From Diabrotica undecimpunctata (lineage: Eukaryota; Arthropoda; Insecta; Coleoptera; Chrysomelidae), in the NCBI RefSeq assembly GCF_040954645.1, contig NC_092806.1, forward strand, positions 78,615,141-78,679,140: a stretch of DNA of 64,000 nucleotides, written 5' to 3'. Under the pieces are notes generated by a model. It worked only from the letters and a program-made list of their open reading frames with translations, was not told the DNA's origin and ran no database searches. A program made the position numbers and the translations under genes. This document shows, piece after piece, positions 1-11,963 of this stretch (position 1 is the first letter of the stretch; every line of letters starts with the position of its first letter).

Positions 1-141
1 TGTAAGAAATGGTGGTAATTATAATTATAACAAAACGGAGGGCGTTTTGAACATTTATTATAATTTTTCTATTTTTGTAAAATTAATCCTGGTTGAACGT
101 GACTGTCATGAGCGATTTTTGAAGATGTAAAAAATGCGACC

Positions 142-1712
142 TTAACAGGTTCATTGGGCAAGGCGCGGATCCGCGTCCAGGCCGTTCATTCCTCGGTGCT
201 AATGGCGCGGATTCCGCGCTTTAAGCATGACTTCTTTTTATAGTATGATGTTTTATTAGCACGAGAGTTGTACGTGTATTTGCTATATCAGCATCTAAGA
301 GTAGCATCAGGTAACGGAAGTTACGTCACAGTTGACACTTGCAAGCCATGCAAAACGAGGAGAAACCGACTGAAAATTTTAATCCAAATGCAGAAAATGC
401 AAATACACATGAATGGCAAAATGATCATGATGGAATGAAACAATTTGAGTTTATTAGATGTTGCAACTTGTTGGTAGAGCCACCACAAAGTAAGACACCT
501 TTTGATTACTTTCGTCGTCTGGCGGATGAAACTTTTTTTGAATTGATAGACGAAACGAATCTGTATGATGAACAGAACGCAAGAGTATTGGAAAACTGAT
601 AGTCTATTTAATGTAAAGTGTTACCCAGAAAATATGAGTAGAGACCTTTTTCTGTTAATTCTTCGGTGTCTGCACTTTGCCAAAATAGCAGAGGTAGGAG
701 AAGTTATAGAGGACAAGCTGTACAAAATTCGTCCATTGATAAATTATTTTAATCAACAAATGAATGACATATATCAGCCCGACAAAAATCTGTCCCTTGA
801 TAAATCAGTAGTTTTATGGCTCAGTAGTTTTATGGCGTGGTCGTCTCTGTTTTAGAATGTATATTAAAAATAAGCGCCATAAATTTGGTATAAAAATGTA
901 TGTACTTACTGAACCTAACGGATTAGTTCAAAATATGAAAGTTTATGCTGGTAAATTTGATACTACCTCCGGAACAGACCATTCAAAAAAAGTTGTTATG
1001 GAATTGATGCACAATCATCTAAATGCAAGCTACTCGTTGTTTATGGACAATTTTTACATAAGTATGGACCTTGCCGAAACACTTATGAAGAACAAAACAT
1101 ATTGTACAGGAACTCTTCTGGGAAGAAGACAAGGAAATCCAGTAGAAGTGACTAAATCCAATTAAAAAAAAGGCGAGTCAGTAGCAAAATATAAAAACGG
1201 CATTGTTGGCAAATGATTGGCATTTTATTTAACAAATATTCTGTATGAATATGAACAAAACTGTCTCTTTATGACTTTCGACTAGAAATTATAAGAAATT
1301 TACTACGCTCTCCTCAGAAAAATGTTCCTAAAACATTGAATAACTTGACTGAACGGCATATTTTGAGCAAAATAGCTGAGAAAAATACAAAAGGAGAAAC
1401 GAAACGTAAAAAGTGGAGGGTGTGTACTGTGAATAAAAAAGAAAAGATACGATTTATGAATGTCTTATTTGTACTGACAAACCTGATGTTTGCCTAGGCG
1501 CATGCTTCGTAACATACCATGAAGACCGAAAATTACTCTAGTTGGTGTATTTTTTGTACTATTTGTTACCTATAACGTTCAAGTTGCTCTTATTATATTA
1601 TTTTTAGTGTATGTTTTGTTACTTTTCAAATAAAACATAATTTTTTTGTAGTCTTTTATTTCAAAAATAACACGCGGATCCGCGTCCGTTAGCATTTGGT
1701 GGGAAAATTTAA
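142..1712 (+). mobile_element. Decayed piggyBac-like DNA transposon
   Basis: Seen: a TTAA at 142-145 and another at 1709-1712 bracket a broken piggyBac transposase. A perfect 12-bp palindrome, CGCGGATCCGCG, sits about 20 bp inside each end (164-175 and 1673-1684), followed by the same three bases (TCC). Known: piggyBac elements insert at TTAA and carry short terminal plus subterminal repeats. Inferred: the element is about 1.57 kb and non-autonomous. The outermost terminal repeats match poorly, so the exact ends are less certain than the identity of the family. Confidence 0.6.
339..1540 (+). pseudogene. piggyBac transposase pseudogene (DDE_Tnp_1_7)
   Basis: Three overlapping or abutting open segments (339-599, 565-855, 857-1165) encode consecutive parts of a piggyBac transposase. 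They include the DYFxxxxxxxxFxxIxxETN stretch, MSRDLFLLILRCLHFA, the first catalytic Asp (LSLDKS), YIKNKRHKFGIKMYVL, the second catalytic Asp (SLFMDNFY) and TYCTGTL. A decayed tail near 1400-1540 keeps the cysteine-rich end (CTDKPDVCLGACF). Frame changes occur near 570-600 and 855. The stretch after 1165 has lost the block that holds the third catalytic Asp. The product cannot be active. Family assignment is firm; exact limits are approximate. Confidence 0.85.
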
Positions 1713-1847
1713 AGTCTGCTGTGGTGTTTGCTCGCAAATGTGGCATATAATGTCTAAAACATCTAAAACATCATATTAAATACCAACAACCAACTCTTAT
1801 CACTGTTTGTTGAAACAAAGTTTCTAGCACCTGGCATGTTCCTATTA

Positions 1848-2040
1848 GATTACGTAGGGATGATGCATTTTAAATCGTTCTGTAAGTTTATTCCATGATA
1901 ACAATCCACTAGAAATAAACACAGTCTCTATCAATTCAGGATTAGTACTGTCGTTTATGCCAAAACGTCTGCATAAGAAACAGAAAGCTGCATCTTTTGT
2001 TGGACTATATTCAAAATATTATACCAAGTGGGTAAAAACT
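1848..2040 (-). pseudogene. TTF-type zinc-finger fragment of a hAT/ZMYM-like transposase
   Basis: Read on the minus strand this stretch gives FEYSPTKDAAFCFLCRRFG followed by an LLSWNKLTERFKMHH segment, then a stop. EYS..KDAAFCF.CR.FG is the hallmark of the TTF zinc finger in hAT-derived (ZMYM1-like, DUF4371) transposases. Only this piece is recognisable. An in-frame stop lies just upstream, near 2028, and no catalytic region is seen nearby. It is a relic, possibly inserted next to the piggyBac copy. Confidence 0.5.
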
Positions 2041-2920
2041 AATAGAAAAATTATTTTGGCTATCTAAACTAAAACTAATAATTATTTTGGCTGGAATCTG
2101 TTTTAGTTGTGGTTGGTAACGACCTCTTACCATTTTAGAAGATCTTTCTAATCTTTCTTTGGTAATTCTAAGCAAGTGTCATCAGTATTATGGTTTCCTA
2201 TCATGTTTGAAGTATGTTACTTAACCTTTTTTAATTTATGCCTGTCTAATAGAGATATTTGATTATAATACATTAAATCGTATATAAATTTTTTATTAAA
2301 AATTTTAAACTATAAAAAATATTCAAGATAAACCGTATTAGTTGTAGTAAGATAATTTTAGTAATCAGAGGATAAAATCTATTAAAAAATAATTATAAAA
2401 AAAAAATAAAAAAAAATTAAAAAACTGAAACAAAAACGAATGTAGCCCTATATATTGTACACTTTTGATTAATTTGTTTTTAAATATAAATAAATATTAT
2501 TCACCTTAAAAAATAAAAAGAAAATTATTAAAAGTCCTCTGGTAAATGTATAGAGTTTTTTAACTCTTAGGCGTTTATCAAAACTTCTTAATTAGAGTTC
2601 GGTCCTGACAGGTATACTAGTTAGTGCGAATTTGTAGGCTTCAAACAAAAACAGTTATTTAGATAGAGTAGTTATTGATTAATTTTTTTTTTATTTTCTC
2701 AATATAAGTGCATAACAGTGCGTTCTCTTTCATCCTGTAAGTACTCTTTAAAATTATATAAAACAGTCATTTCACAGGAATTTATTGTATTTATTATATG
2801 TCGTCTTAATATAAAAACTCTAAACAAGTTTATTAGTTCTCTTTAACGACATGATAAAATTGCCTGTTCTAAAACAGGTCCGTATTTCAGATCTAAATTA
2901 ATTTTAAATTATAAAGAAAA
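2041..2920. other. AT-rich stretch without recognisable genes
   Basis: Very A+T-rich sequence with poly-A tracts (around 2390-2430). No coding segment, tRNA, tandem repeat or clear terminal repeat was recognised on either strand. Confidence 0.5.
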
Positions 2921-4225
2921 GATGTTAGATCCAACTGACGGGACTTCTGACTACAGAAGCTCCCAAAAGGAAAACAATACTAAAACTTTTTTTTTGCTGT
3001 GATTAAAAAACAATTCTCTACCAAAGATCAAGTTATTGTATTCCCAGTCATTGAAAACCTAAAACTTTAAGATTACCTGATTCCACTAGGAATGTTGATC
3101 GAACCCAAAAATATTCTATTTTCCTCAAGGCTTTCTAACAACAGTATGTGTATGTACGTTGCAAACAAAAACGTTGTTGAACATTTTATGAATAGTTATA
3201 GAGGGTCTATAGAAATTAATAACCAAGAAGTTCAAGCACGCAAACTAGTCACTCCAGCAGAAAGACTAATTCTCTCAAACGTTTGTCCCACCATTCCGCA
3301 TGCTTTACTAACTCAAGAAATTGAAAAATTTGGTAATTAAACCATGTCTCCCATGTCATTTTTCAAGATAATTGCCGGTTTGCCGGAATTCAGCCACGTT
3401 TATAGTTTTAGACAACAAATTTTTATCACACCACCGTTTGCCTCAATACCTGAATTTATATTAATTAATCATGATAACAGCAATTATAGGATTTTTTTCC
3501 ACAAGATTCCTTGGTATGTTTTTTATGTAAAAGGCACAATTTTCTGCCAAAACAGAGACCAAATCCAATTATAGCAATTTGATAAATTACAAGTTGGATT
3601 TCTTGCACACCCACAAATTATACTTTCTTTCTTGCTCCCCTTCCTTTTAGCCTAATAGGGTGTCGGATTTGGGCTAGCTATTTTAATTTCCATTTACCCA
3701 CCTCTTCCATTCTTTTCTGTTTCTGCAAACTGCAAAACAACCCAAGAATCAGTTTCTGAAAATTATACCAAAACCCCCACTCCCAAACATCTATACACAT
3801 ACACACCTCTCTAAATACTTACAACTAAGCCCTTAAAAACCCCAACCGCACAACCAATAATCAATAAAGATATAACCCAGTCTACACAAAATAGCTCAAA
3901 ACGCAGTTTGGAAGAAAAAGTCACACCTCCTCCAGCGCGAGACGCTGATTCAGAAAACCCAAGTCTAGACCCGTTTGTTAAACTAAATGATGCTCCATCC
4001 AAAAAACCAAAAAAAAGTAAAAAAAAGACGCCAACTCACATACTCATGGAACCGACCAAGGCATTCATCTCAGAGCAAAACCCTCCATAACGATTTAAAA
4101 GCTTTAGTGAAAATGCCAACAGCAATATACCCTTATTTTAAACAAAGATTCATTAAATCTAGATGTACGAAAACAAGAAAGAAACTACTGGTACATTTAC
4201 AGATGACACACCTCGGATACTAAGG
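2921..4225 (+). pseudogene. LINE ORF1 (Gag-like) pseudogene
   Basis: Segments in several frames together resemble the ORF1 protein of insect non-LTR elements. There is an N-terminal piece near 2921-2990. A block at 3092-3340 reads RLVTPAER-like then LSNVCPTIPHALLTQEIEKFG. A block at 3344-3574 reads PEFSHVYSFRQQIFITPP then NYRIFFHKIP, with the following zinc-knuckle cysteines mostly lost. A Lys/Pro-rich tail lies at 3908-4090 and a short C-terminal helix at about 4090-4225. At least three frame changes are present and no reverse transcriptase follows. I judge it a 5' fragment of a Jockey-superfamily LINE; the clade is not certain. Confidence 0.6.
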
Positions 4226-4565
4226 CATCAGAGACTAAAAGTAAGTTGTCTATCTCAGAAATCGAGTCATTAACTCGTCCCAAATTCCTCGGCAGAATGC
4301 AATAGGATCTGATTACCCATATAAAGAGAGGAAGTTAATAAAAGAAAAATACCACTAAATAGTAAGTCAGTAACATGTCAAGATACATGATTTATGATTT
4401 TAAAATTAAACATACATATAAAATCAAAGTTTGGTGTTTATTGAGAGTAAACTAAATGTAAGATCAAATACTTACCGAGTCGGGATAATATTATGAGGGT
4501 TTTTTCCTAGTTTTTTTCCTCATATTTACTATGGATGGAATCACTAACAGGAGAATTTTACTGTC

Positions 4566-4612
4566 ATCATGGCATGTGGTTGTCTTTTTAAAGACGAATC
4601 ACATGCTATGAT
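4566..4612. repeat. Imperfect 46-bp hairpin
   Basis: The left half, ATCATGGCATGTG onward, is nearly the reverse complement of the right half, ending CACATGCTATGAT. There are about three mismatches and almost no loop. It may be a terminal structure of an old repeat; no function is evident. Confidence 0.5.
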
Positions 4613-4822
4613 TTTTCTGACGGATATTCTTAAGTTAAAGTTGATTTCATGTAATCGAATGAACTATCTTACAATAAAGTTGTCCCAGGAGCGCAACTGA
4701 GCAATATTGGCAATACCATTTTAAAGTCGTCTACTTTCTTAATTCTTACAGAACAATTAGAAGACTTTTTCACGACTTTACAAAAAAATAAGATTTGTTT
4801 AATTTATTAATGTTTTGTATTT

Positions 4823-4899
4823 TGAGAACGATTCCCGAAGTGGAAATTCGTTCATAAACAGTGGAACGTCAATAAACTTATTTTAAACGTAAATTGTGA
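4823..4899 (+). repeat. Half copy of a dispersed foldback repeat
   Basis: The TGAGAACGATTCCCGAAGTG segment and the following CGTCAATAAACTTATTTTAA match the right arm of the inverted-repeat element at 52892-53052. Here the mate arm is absent. The element is a dispersed repeat of MITE type. Confidence 0.55.
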
Positions 4900-5090
4900 C
4901 TTATTCTCAATAAAAATAGTAATTGCTATAAAAAATACAAAAAATTAAAAAAAAAATCAACTTGTTTCGGGAATATATAATAATGTCTATTTATATAATT
5001 ATCCATTTATGCATCACATTATGAACGCAGTGGTATATGAAAATATACGTAGATTATAAGACACTGTGTAATAAAAATAAGTATACTTAC

Positions 5091-5265
5091 TGCTGACAAG
5101 TGGTTTAATGGGTGTTCCGACTACTCTAAATGCTACACATGGCGAAAACAACATTTGTATTCTCGGAAAATCCATAGACTCTGAATCTGCGACTTCTCTA
5201 CACATAAGGTGAACCATAACCAATCTACCAGACAACTTTTTACGCATTTCGCTGTATCCAGACCA
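5091..5265 (-). CDS. Candidate host-gene exon (unidentified protein)
   Basis: Minus-strand open segment of 58 codons plus one base, bounded by an acceptor (AATTTCAG, plus 5266-5268 for the CAG) and a strong donor (GTAAGTAT, starting opposite 5090). It begins WSGYSEMRKKLSGRLVMVHL and ends near FRVVGTPIKPLVS. The other two frames are closed. I do not recognise the protein, and it does not look like any transposase or reverse transcriptase here. It starts in phase 0. The other orphan exon, at 60498-60628 on the same strand, ends in phase 0, so they could be consecutive exons. Alternative: a chance open frame. Confidence 0.5.
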
Positions 5266-5513
5266 CTGAAATTCATTAAAATTACATAGAGATGATAACA
5301 TATATTTTTCCTGCAAGTTTTTTTATACATTCTGTTCTTATTTTTTATACATGCTAAGGGTTATTAAATGTAAACCTTGTAAATGTCAGAGAACAATAGT
5401 TTATATAAAAATTGTGGGATTTAAACCCAATATTTAAAAAATTCATAATGATTTATGAACGGTGGCTTAAAAAAGGGACGACTTAAATCGTTTTTGGAAG
5501 CACAGTTAGCATA
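5266..5513. other. Short non-coding stretch
   Basis: Nothing recognised other than the pyrimidine-containing region upstream of the 5091-5265 exon acceptor (on the minus strand). Confidence 0.4.
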
Positions 5514-5984
5514 AAATCGAATCGATTACAGAATCGAATCTATTATCGCATCGATTATCGAATTGATTATCGAATCGATTATCTAATCGATTATCGACTC
5601 GATTATCGAATCTAATCGATTATCGTATCGAATCCATTATCAAATCGATTATTGAATCAAATCAAATCGAATTGATTATCGGATCAAATCAAATCAAATA
5701 AATTATCGAATCGAATCGATTTTCGATCGAATCAATAGTTTATCGAATCTGTTATGTAATCGATTAATAAATCGATAATTGAATCAATTATCGAATCGGT
5801 TATGGAATCGATTAATATATCGAATATTAAATCGAACTGATTATCGAATCGAATCAAATCAAAACGATTTTCGAATCGATTATCGTATAGAACCGATTAT
5901 CTAATCGAATTGATTATCGAATCGATTATCGATTTGATTCTAGAATCGATTCGAGTATCGAATCGTATCTAATCGAAACGATTT
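5514..5984. repeat. ATCGATT/ATCGAAT short-period satellite
   Basis: About 470 bp of imperfect tandem repetition of near-palindromic words such as AATCGATTATCG and CGAATCGA. The pattern resumes at about 8574-8640 after two LINE fragments, so the array seems to have been opened by insertions or rearrangement. Confidence 0.9.
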
Positions 5985-7765
5985 TATACGATAAAACTAA
6001 CACAGCTAAAACATTTTCTCTTCCAAAACCTGAAAATATAAATGAATACTTCGTTAATGTGAGTAAAAATAAAACATCAGCTATTTTGTCACAACTGATC
6101 CAAATAATCAGTAGTATCAAAAGCAAATCTTCCTGTAGTACTAATGGACTATCCATAAAAATGTTCTTAAATCTCCCAAATAATGTGATGAAAGTCCTGG
6201 TCTCACTAATTAACGATTTCTTTGAAAAAGGTATATTTTCAGAGTGCCTAAAGACAGCTATTATTATTCCTCTTGATAAGGGTGGTGAAAAATCTAATGT
6301 CTGCAACTATAGACCTATTACCTTAATACTGATCCTATCCAAAATTATTGAGAGCCTTATAAAAGCCCGACTTCTATCCTTTCTCGTTGAAAACAACATT
6401 TTATCACAAAGTCAGTTCGGCTTTTTATCTAATAAATATACCAGTGGATGCTATGTTTTCTGTACTACATGAGGTCTATTAAGCACTAAACAATAATCTT
6501 TACACTGCCTCTGTTTTTTGTGACTATGCCAAAGTTTTTGATTGTGTAAATCACGACATTTTGATAAAAAACTAAATTTCTACAGAATTCGAGGTATTTC
6601 TTTAAATTGGTTCCAATCTTACTTGAGGAATAGGAAACAACTAATTAGAGCAAATGATACTGACTCTAGTCACAAAAGCATTGTATGTGGAGTACCACAA
6701 GATTCAGTATTGGGTCCTCTACTTTTCCTTATCTTTATAAATGAAATTACTAACTTAAAAATCGATGGAAAATTTTTCTTTTTGCTGATGATCCAGTATT
6801 ACCTGGAGGAAGTCTAATATTGCAACTCTTCATGCAATTATAACTTCTATTCTACTTAAAATAAAGACCTGGTCAGACTCTAATTTACTGTTATTTTAAT
6901 GTGAATAAAACAGTAGCATTATCCTATAGAGGAGCTCTTTAACCCTTGCTTCTTAATAACAGCCAGATCAGTATCGTTGATTCTGTAAAATTTCTTGGTA
7001 TTTTTATAGACAGCAACCTTAAATGGTCCCTTCATATCGATTTGTTTAGTAAGAAACTAGCCTCCGCCTGCTATGCAATAAGATCTATTTCGAAGCAAAT
7101 CAATTTAGCATCTTCCAAAATAACAATACTTTTCTTTGTTTGAGTCTCATCTTCGATATGGCCTTCATTTTTGGGCTTCTAGTACATCTGCCCATTCTGA
7201 TGTTATTTTTAAATTACAAAAAAGAGCAATACGGTATCTTTTTAGCCTTAGTAGAATAACACATTGCAGAAGCTACTTCTTGCAGAAGTATGCTTAATTC
7301 GTAAACACCTACATGTTTTTCCAGCAAGAAATTCAGGCTTTGATGTGTATTTGCCGATCCCGTCCACTTAGTAAAGAAATCTATATTATATTCGACAAAA
7401 AAAAACAACCATCTCCCTTTGCAACTTAAATATATAACTTCTTTCCTTAAGTTCCGTAAATTGACAAAAGCCTATCTATCTGAAAGACCATATTATTTAG
7501 TGGCAGAGTTTCTTAACGAATAACTAAGAAATTACAGTACGTTTAGGAACCACATGCAGCAGCTTAAACTTATTCGTAAGGTTTTATTATGCAATTTGCA
7601 ATTTAGTGAAACTTTGCAATGGATTGTATATTTTATTATGTTTTATTTTGTGATATTGACGATTTATGTAATTTTAGTAAATTTTAATTGTTATTGTAAT
7701 TTTTTTTGGCTTTTTGTGTTTTGTCCATAAAATCGTAGAATTTATTTTCAGTGACAATAAACCAT
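5985..7765 (+). pseudogene. LINE ORF2 reverse transcriptase pseudogene (Jockey superfamily)
   Basis: Consecutive blocks of a non-LTR reverse transcriptase are visible in shifting frames. At 6059-6472 are the LDKGGEKSNVCNYRPITL and LSQSQFGF motifs. At 6542-6817 are ISLNWFQSYLRNRKQ and GVPQDSVLGPLLFLIFINEI. At 6946-7143 is SVKFLGIFIDSNLKWSLHI. The YADD-box region near 6780 is frameshifted. Decayed C-terminal sequence continues to about 7620. The element is 5' truncated, with no endonuclease. By motif style I would place it near CR1/L2-like elements, without certainty. It abuts the ATCGATT satellite at its 5' side. Confidence 0.8.
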
Positions 7766-8545
7766 ATTTTAGATCTTGGCCTGCTCACAAAGAAGTCGTC
7801 ACTCCTGTCGATTGGCAACTTCCCTCCATCTTCTAACTCTTAGAATCTGCAGGTCTACTTCCACATCATCAATCCATCTCATTCATGGTCGTCCTCTGCT
7901 TCTTGTGCCTTCTGGTTTTAAAAATGTTAATCTCTTCGTGTATTCGTGATCTGACATCCTAGCAATGTGTCCAGCCTAAGTCTCTACACTTTAACGAATT
8001 TCACAATATCTGGATCGGTGTATAACTGATATAGTTCGACGCCATAGCCCATTTTCATTTACGGCCCCAAAAATCTTTCTAAGAATTTTTCTCTCAAAAA
8101 TACCAAAAAGTCTTTCATCATTTTGAGATAAGGTCCACGTTTCAGCCCCATATATCAACACCGGTCTTATTAAGGTCTTGTATGTATTAAGCTTTACTGC
8201 ACGTTTTATATTTTTATTTTTTAAATGTTTCTGGAAACCGTGAACAGTTCTGTTTGCTATTGCTATGAGTCTTTTTATTTCGTTGCTTATCGTGTTTGTT
8301 GCGTTTACTAGCGATCCAAGATATGTTAATTCTTTGACCCTCTCAAAGGTATGGTTGTTAATTTGAATTCTCTGTTGGATATTTCGAGGGTTTTTAGAAA
8401 ATAACATATTTGGTTTTATCCTCGCTTATCATAAGTCCTAATTCACTTGTTGCGTCCGCAAGCCTTGTAAAACACTGCACCATGTCTCTCATACTTCTGC
8501 CTACTATAACTATATCGTCAGCGAATGCGAGAATTTGCGTCGGTC
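7766..8545 (-). pseudogene. RTE-type LINE 3' fragment
   Basis: Minus-strand reading gives ILAFADDIVIVGRSMRDMVQ (8480-8540), then a long open stretch at 7991-8407. That stretch contains ERVKELTYLGSLVNATN, LIRPVLIYGAETWTL and FERKILRKIFG. A frameshifted tail reads AGHIARMSD and GRPRMRWIDDVE to about 7770. These are the reverse transcriptase (from the FADD box on) and C-terminal region of RTE-clade elements, 5' truncated. The 5' edge abuts a (TTCTA)n run. Confidence 0.85.
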
Positions 8546-8640
8546 TTCTATTCTATTCTATTCTATTCTATTCTAATCGATTATAGAATCTATTTTTAAA
8601 TCGATTATCTAATTGATTATTATCGAATCGAGTTAAAATA
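8546..8640. repeat. (TTCTA)n run followed by ATCGATT satellite
   Basis: About six TTCTA units (8546-8575), then the same ATCGATT-type satellite as at 5514-5984. Confidence 0.85.
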
Positions 8641-9144
8641 AGAATTAAAGTGTAAGTAATGGCACCAAAAGACCAAATAAAATTTTAAAATCCAATCATG
8701 TCATTATTATTATTATTAATGTTTTCATGTACAATTTTTACAATCGTATACATTTCATAATTTGAAAGTTTTTTCGCAAATTGCACATGTACCATTTTAG
8801 TTGTTTTGAGCAAAGGTGGTACAAGTAAATAGTGCTGCCATTAAATAAATAAATAATATCCTTTATAAAACAAATACACGTAATTTTTTAAACATTTATT
8901 TAAGAAGCTACACTAGATACGAAAAGAATTGTATATTGCATAAAAATTAAACAAAAATTGCATAGTTAAATATTATGTTTTTTACGGGTTTAAGCCAGAA
9001 CTATTGGTTGTGATTGTGATGAAAATCACATTTTTAATTAAATAATATTTGACATTTCGATTTTTAGTCCGGAAATCGATCTCAAAAAAAGGATTTTTTG
9101 TACAAATTATTTAGAGATGTGTATAACCAAAGATTTTGTTATTG
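8641..9144. other. Non-coding stretch
   Basis: AT-rich, with a short ATT run near 8704. No coding segment or repeat family recognised. Confidence 0.5.
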
Positions 9145-9152
9145 GTTATGTC

Positions 9153-9172
9153 TAGACTTCGGCAAATATGCA
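9153..9172 (+). repeat. hAT left terminal inverted repeat
   Basis: The 20 bp match the complement of 11964-11983 at 18 of 20 positions. The 8-bp direct repeat GTTATGTC lies immediately outside. Confidence 0.9.
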
Positions 9173-9387
9173 AATAAAAATGTAGAAAATATGCGCATAA
9201 ATATGCACGTGTTTACCCGAAAATATGCAAATATTTTACAAAATATGCATACAAATAAATAAAAAAATCGTAAAATAGTAACAATTTTATTTAAAAAAAA
9301 AAAGTGTACATAACTAAATATTTCCTACTATTCATTAAGATTTACATTTATTTTAAGTAACTACATCATTTTTAAGTATGAATAAAC

Positions 9388-11470
9388 TTATTTAGAATTA
9401 TGGTAACAATAAATGACCAAGTGGTGTTCAAAATTTTCTAACAAAAACTTGTGGCTTCTGTCTGAGTACATATATTTATATATGGAAAAACTTCGTTCAA
9501 CATCAACTGATGTAACGGGAGCATTTTTCAAACAAACCAAAACATTTGGTTCTAAATTAATTGTTTCCGAAATATTTCCAGCTAGAACACTGACTACTTC
9601 AGAAAGAATATGGTAACCTTTATTTTTTTCCATAGTAGCTTCAAATTTTTTTAAAATATCTTTTCCAATATTACCTCTAACGTTCCGACAACATGACGCA
9701 AATTCTTTTATTAATGCTGTACTTTCGAACAATGACAGTTTTGGTAATTCTAACTGAGTAATTGTTTTTTGAACAAAACTAAAATTTGATTTTATAAATG
9801 AAAGTTCTTGTTGAAGCAAGTTACTCTGAAAAGTTTGTTTAGAATCCAAAAGAGATTGGGAACTTTCATCTGTTAACGTATCAATTATGTTCTTTATTTT
9901 AACAAAATGATCTGCATAAAAATTAGCTGCTTCTAACCATGTTCCCCATCGCGTTAAAATAGGTTGTGGTGGAAGAGGAATGTTAGGTAGCATTTCTTTA
10001 TAAAGTTGAATTCTTATAGGAGATTTAAGAAATACTTTTTTGACACTGGATATCATGGTATTTACAAGAGGAAACTTTTTTCGTATTTCCTCTGCAACTC
10101 TGTTTAATCCATGCGCTACACAAGTAACATGTCTTAAATTTGGGAAAAATATTTTTAAATTTTGTCCTGCTTTCACCATATAAGGAGCAGCATCCGATAA
10201 AATAAGCAGTAATTTATTAGAAGGAATAGTTGTCGGAAGAAAAAAGTTAATGTTTCTTGTATAAAACGCGAAATTGTTAAAGCATTTGTTTTCTCAAGTT
10301 GCTGGCATGAAATAAGATGAGATTTTGGTAAGGTATCTTCTTTAAGAACACCAATCAATAAATGAGCAATATACTTTCCTGAGGAATCAGTGGTTTCGTC
10401 TACAGATATGTACAAATAATTATCTGCAATTTCTTCCTTAATATTAATTAACACCGACGAGTATAGTCCGTTCACATTATTTCTTCTTAGAGACCGATCA
10501 CTTGGAACATTAAGTTTGCAATATTTTTTTAGAAACGAACTAAAATTTACATTTGCTAATTTTGAAAGCGGTATGTTTGCAGACACTAATGCGCGACACA
10601 AGTCTTCATTAAAAGTTTCTTGCTCATCTAATTTTTTTGAAGTAGATTGGAAACATTTAGCCATTGAAGTTTGATGTTTTCCTTCTATTTTTCCTTTTTT
10701 TGCAATGTGTGAAGCAGTTCTCACATGTTGGTCTATCTGAAATTTCTTCTCACATGCTATCTATAAATAAAAATAAAAACCTTTATTTTAACCCAACCTT
10801 TAAAATATAAAAATATACAAGGTGTTTTTGGTTAAACAAATAACTGGTTTGAAAAAAAAAACACTCGCTAAGTGTTTTAAATGCAGTATTAATCCACAAA
10901 TTAGTTTTTGTTACTAACCATTAGTACATCATATAACTTATTTTAGAATTCAACAAAAGTTTTTTTTTGTTAATTCAATTACAATAAAAATAATTGTGTT
11001 TTAGAATAGCTGACTTCATAAAAAAAAGTAAAGGTGAAAAATTTTTCTAAATACACACCATTGTATTGTACCATGGACAATTTTTTCTCACTAAAGGAAG
11101 CTATTTTTCATTTAAAAACAACCTACGAGTACTAAATTTCAAGTAAATACGTTTATTGGTTTTAACGTTATTGTTGTTATTAACTAAAAGAATTTAATTT
11201 TTTTTATTTTAACACCCTGTATCTCGAAAAGTAAATAAGTTTGACCCCTCATTGACTATATCGTTTTGTTCAATTTTTCGAGAAGTATCTACAGTCAAAC
11301 GTTGTAAGTGTCATTTGGAAACACCCTGTATGTATGAAATATTAGATATTTAATAGAAAATATTAGATACTTACAATTTTGTCACAGACTGAACAGTAGA
11401 TTTTTCCCATATCCATAGACAGCTCTTTATAAGGTTTAATCCAAGTTGAAGCACTGGTTGTTTTAGGCAT
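9388..11470 (-). pseudogene. hAT transposase, two exons, one frameshift
   Basis: Exon 1 (11470-11375) starts at ATG and encodes MPKTTSASTWIKPYKELSMD and the first zinc-finger half YCSVCDKI, ending at a GTAAGT donor. Exon 2 starts at 10760 after TTTATTTATAG and continues IACEKKFQIDQHVRTASH, so the intron splits the BED finger in phase 0. Downstream are the DETTD catalytic Asp, [10 protein letters not shown] (second Asp), CVAHGLNRV, a RWGTWL motif and [14 protein letters not shown] of the C-terminal dimerisation/catalytic Glu region. Near 10240, at a six-A run on the plus strand, one base is gained or lost and splits exon 2 into two frames. Predicted length is about 490 residues, short for hAT. 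Confidence 0.88.
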
Positions 11471-11963
11471 TATAAAATCACAATCTTCCTTTTTGTTACG
11501 CACAACGAGTGTTTACGCTTTGAATATCAAAACAAAAATGATTTACAAATCTGAGCATCAAATTAGAAATGTTTAGGTACCTAATTCAATAAACTGGGAG
11601 ATTTTGGAAAATCCCTAAATTAGGAACAAAACTATTAGCCGTTTACCTGCTGTTAAGATACAATAAATTGTAGATAGATTTGGGGATTAGATCATAAAAT
11701 GCAAATGAGCGAACCCTTAGCGATTATCCAATAACTGAATGCCTCAGTGACCGAGACTTTCTAAGAATGTTGAGGGCTATCATTTCTTGATTAAAATGAC
11801 TACAAAATTTTATACAAGAATTGAAATAAATTGGTATGTTTAAAAACTTTCAAATACAGTATAAACATCTGAACTTTTATGCACTTTATGCAAACTTTTA
11901 TACAAATATGCCAAAATATGAAATATTTGCATAAAATATGCACAATATGCAAAATATGCAATA

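Larger units (their letters stand above)
4226..5090. other. Non-coding stretch with two small repeats
   Basis: No gene recognised. It contains an imperfect hairpin at 4566-4612 and a half-copy of a dispersed repeat at 4823-4899 that also occurs as a complete foldback at 52892-53052. Confidence 0.5.

Noticed and set aside
5014..5330. Full 100-residue minus-strand frame around the 5091-5265 exon as an intronless gene
   Set aside because: The outer parts lack coding character, whereas good splice sites delimit the central 175 bp.
5926..6306. Minus-strand 126-residue open frame
   Set aside because: Antisense to the reverse transcriptase segment at 5985-6472; the sense frame has clear RT motifs.
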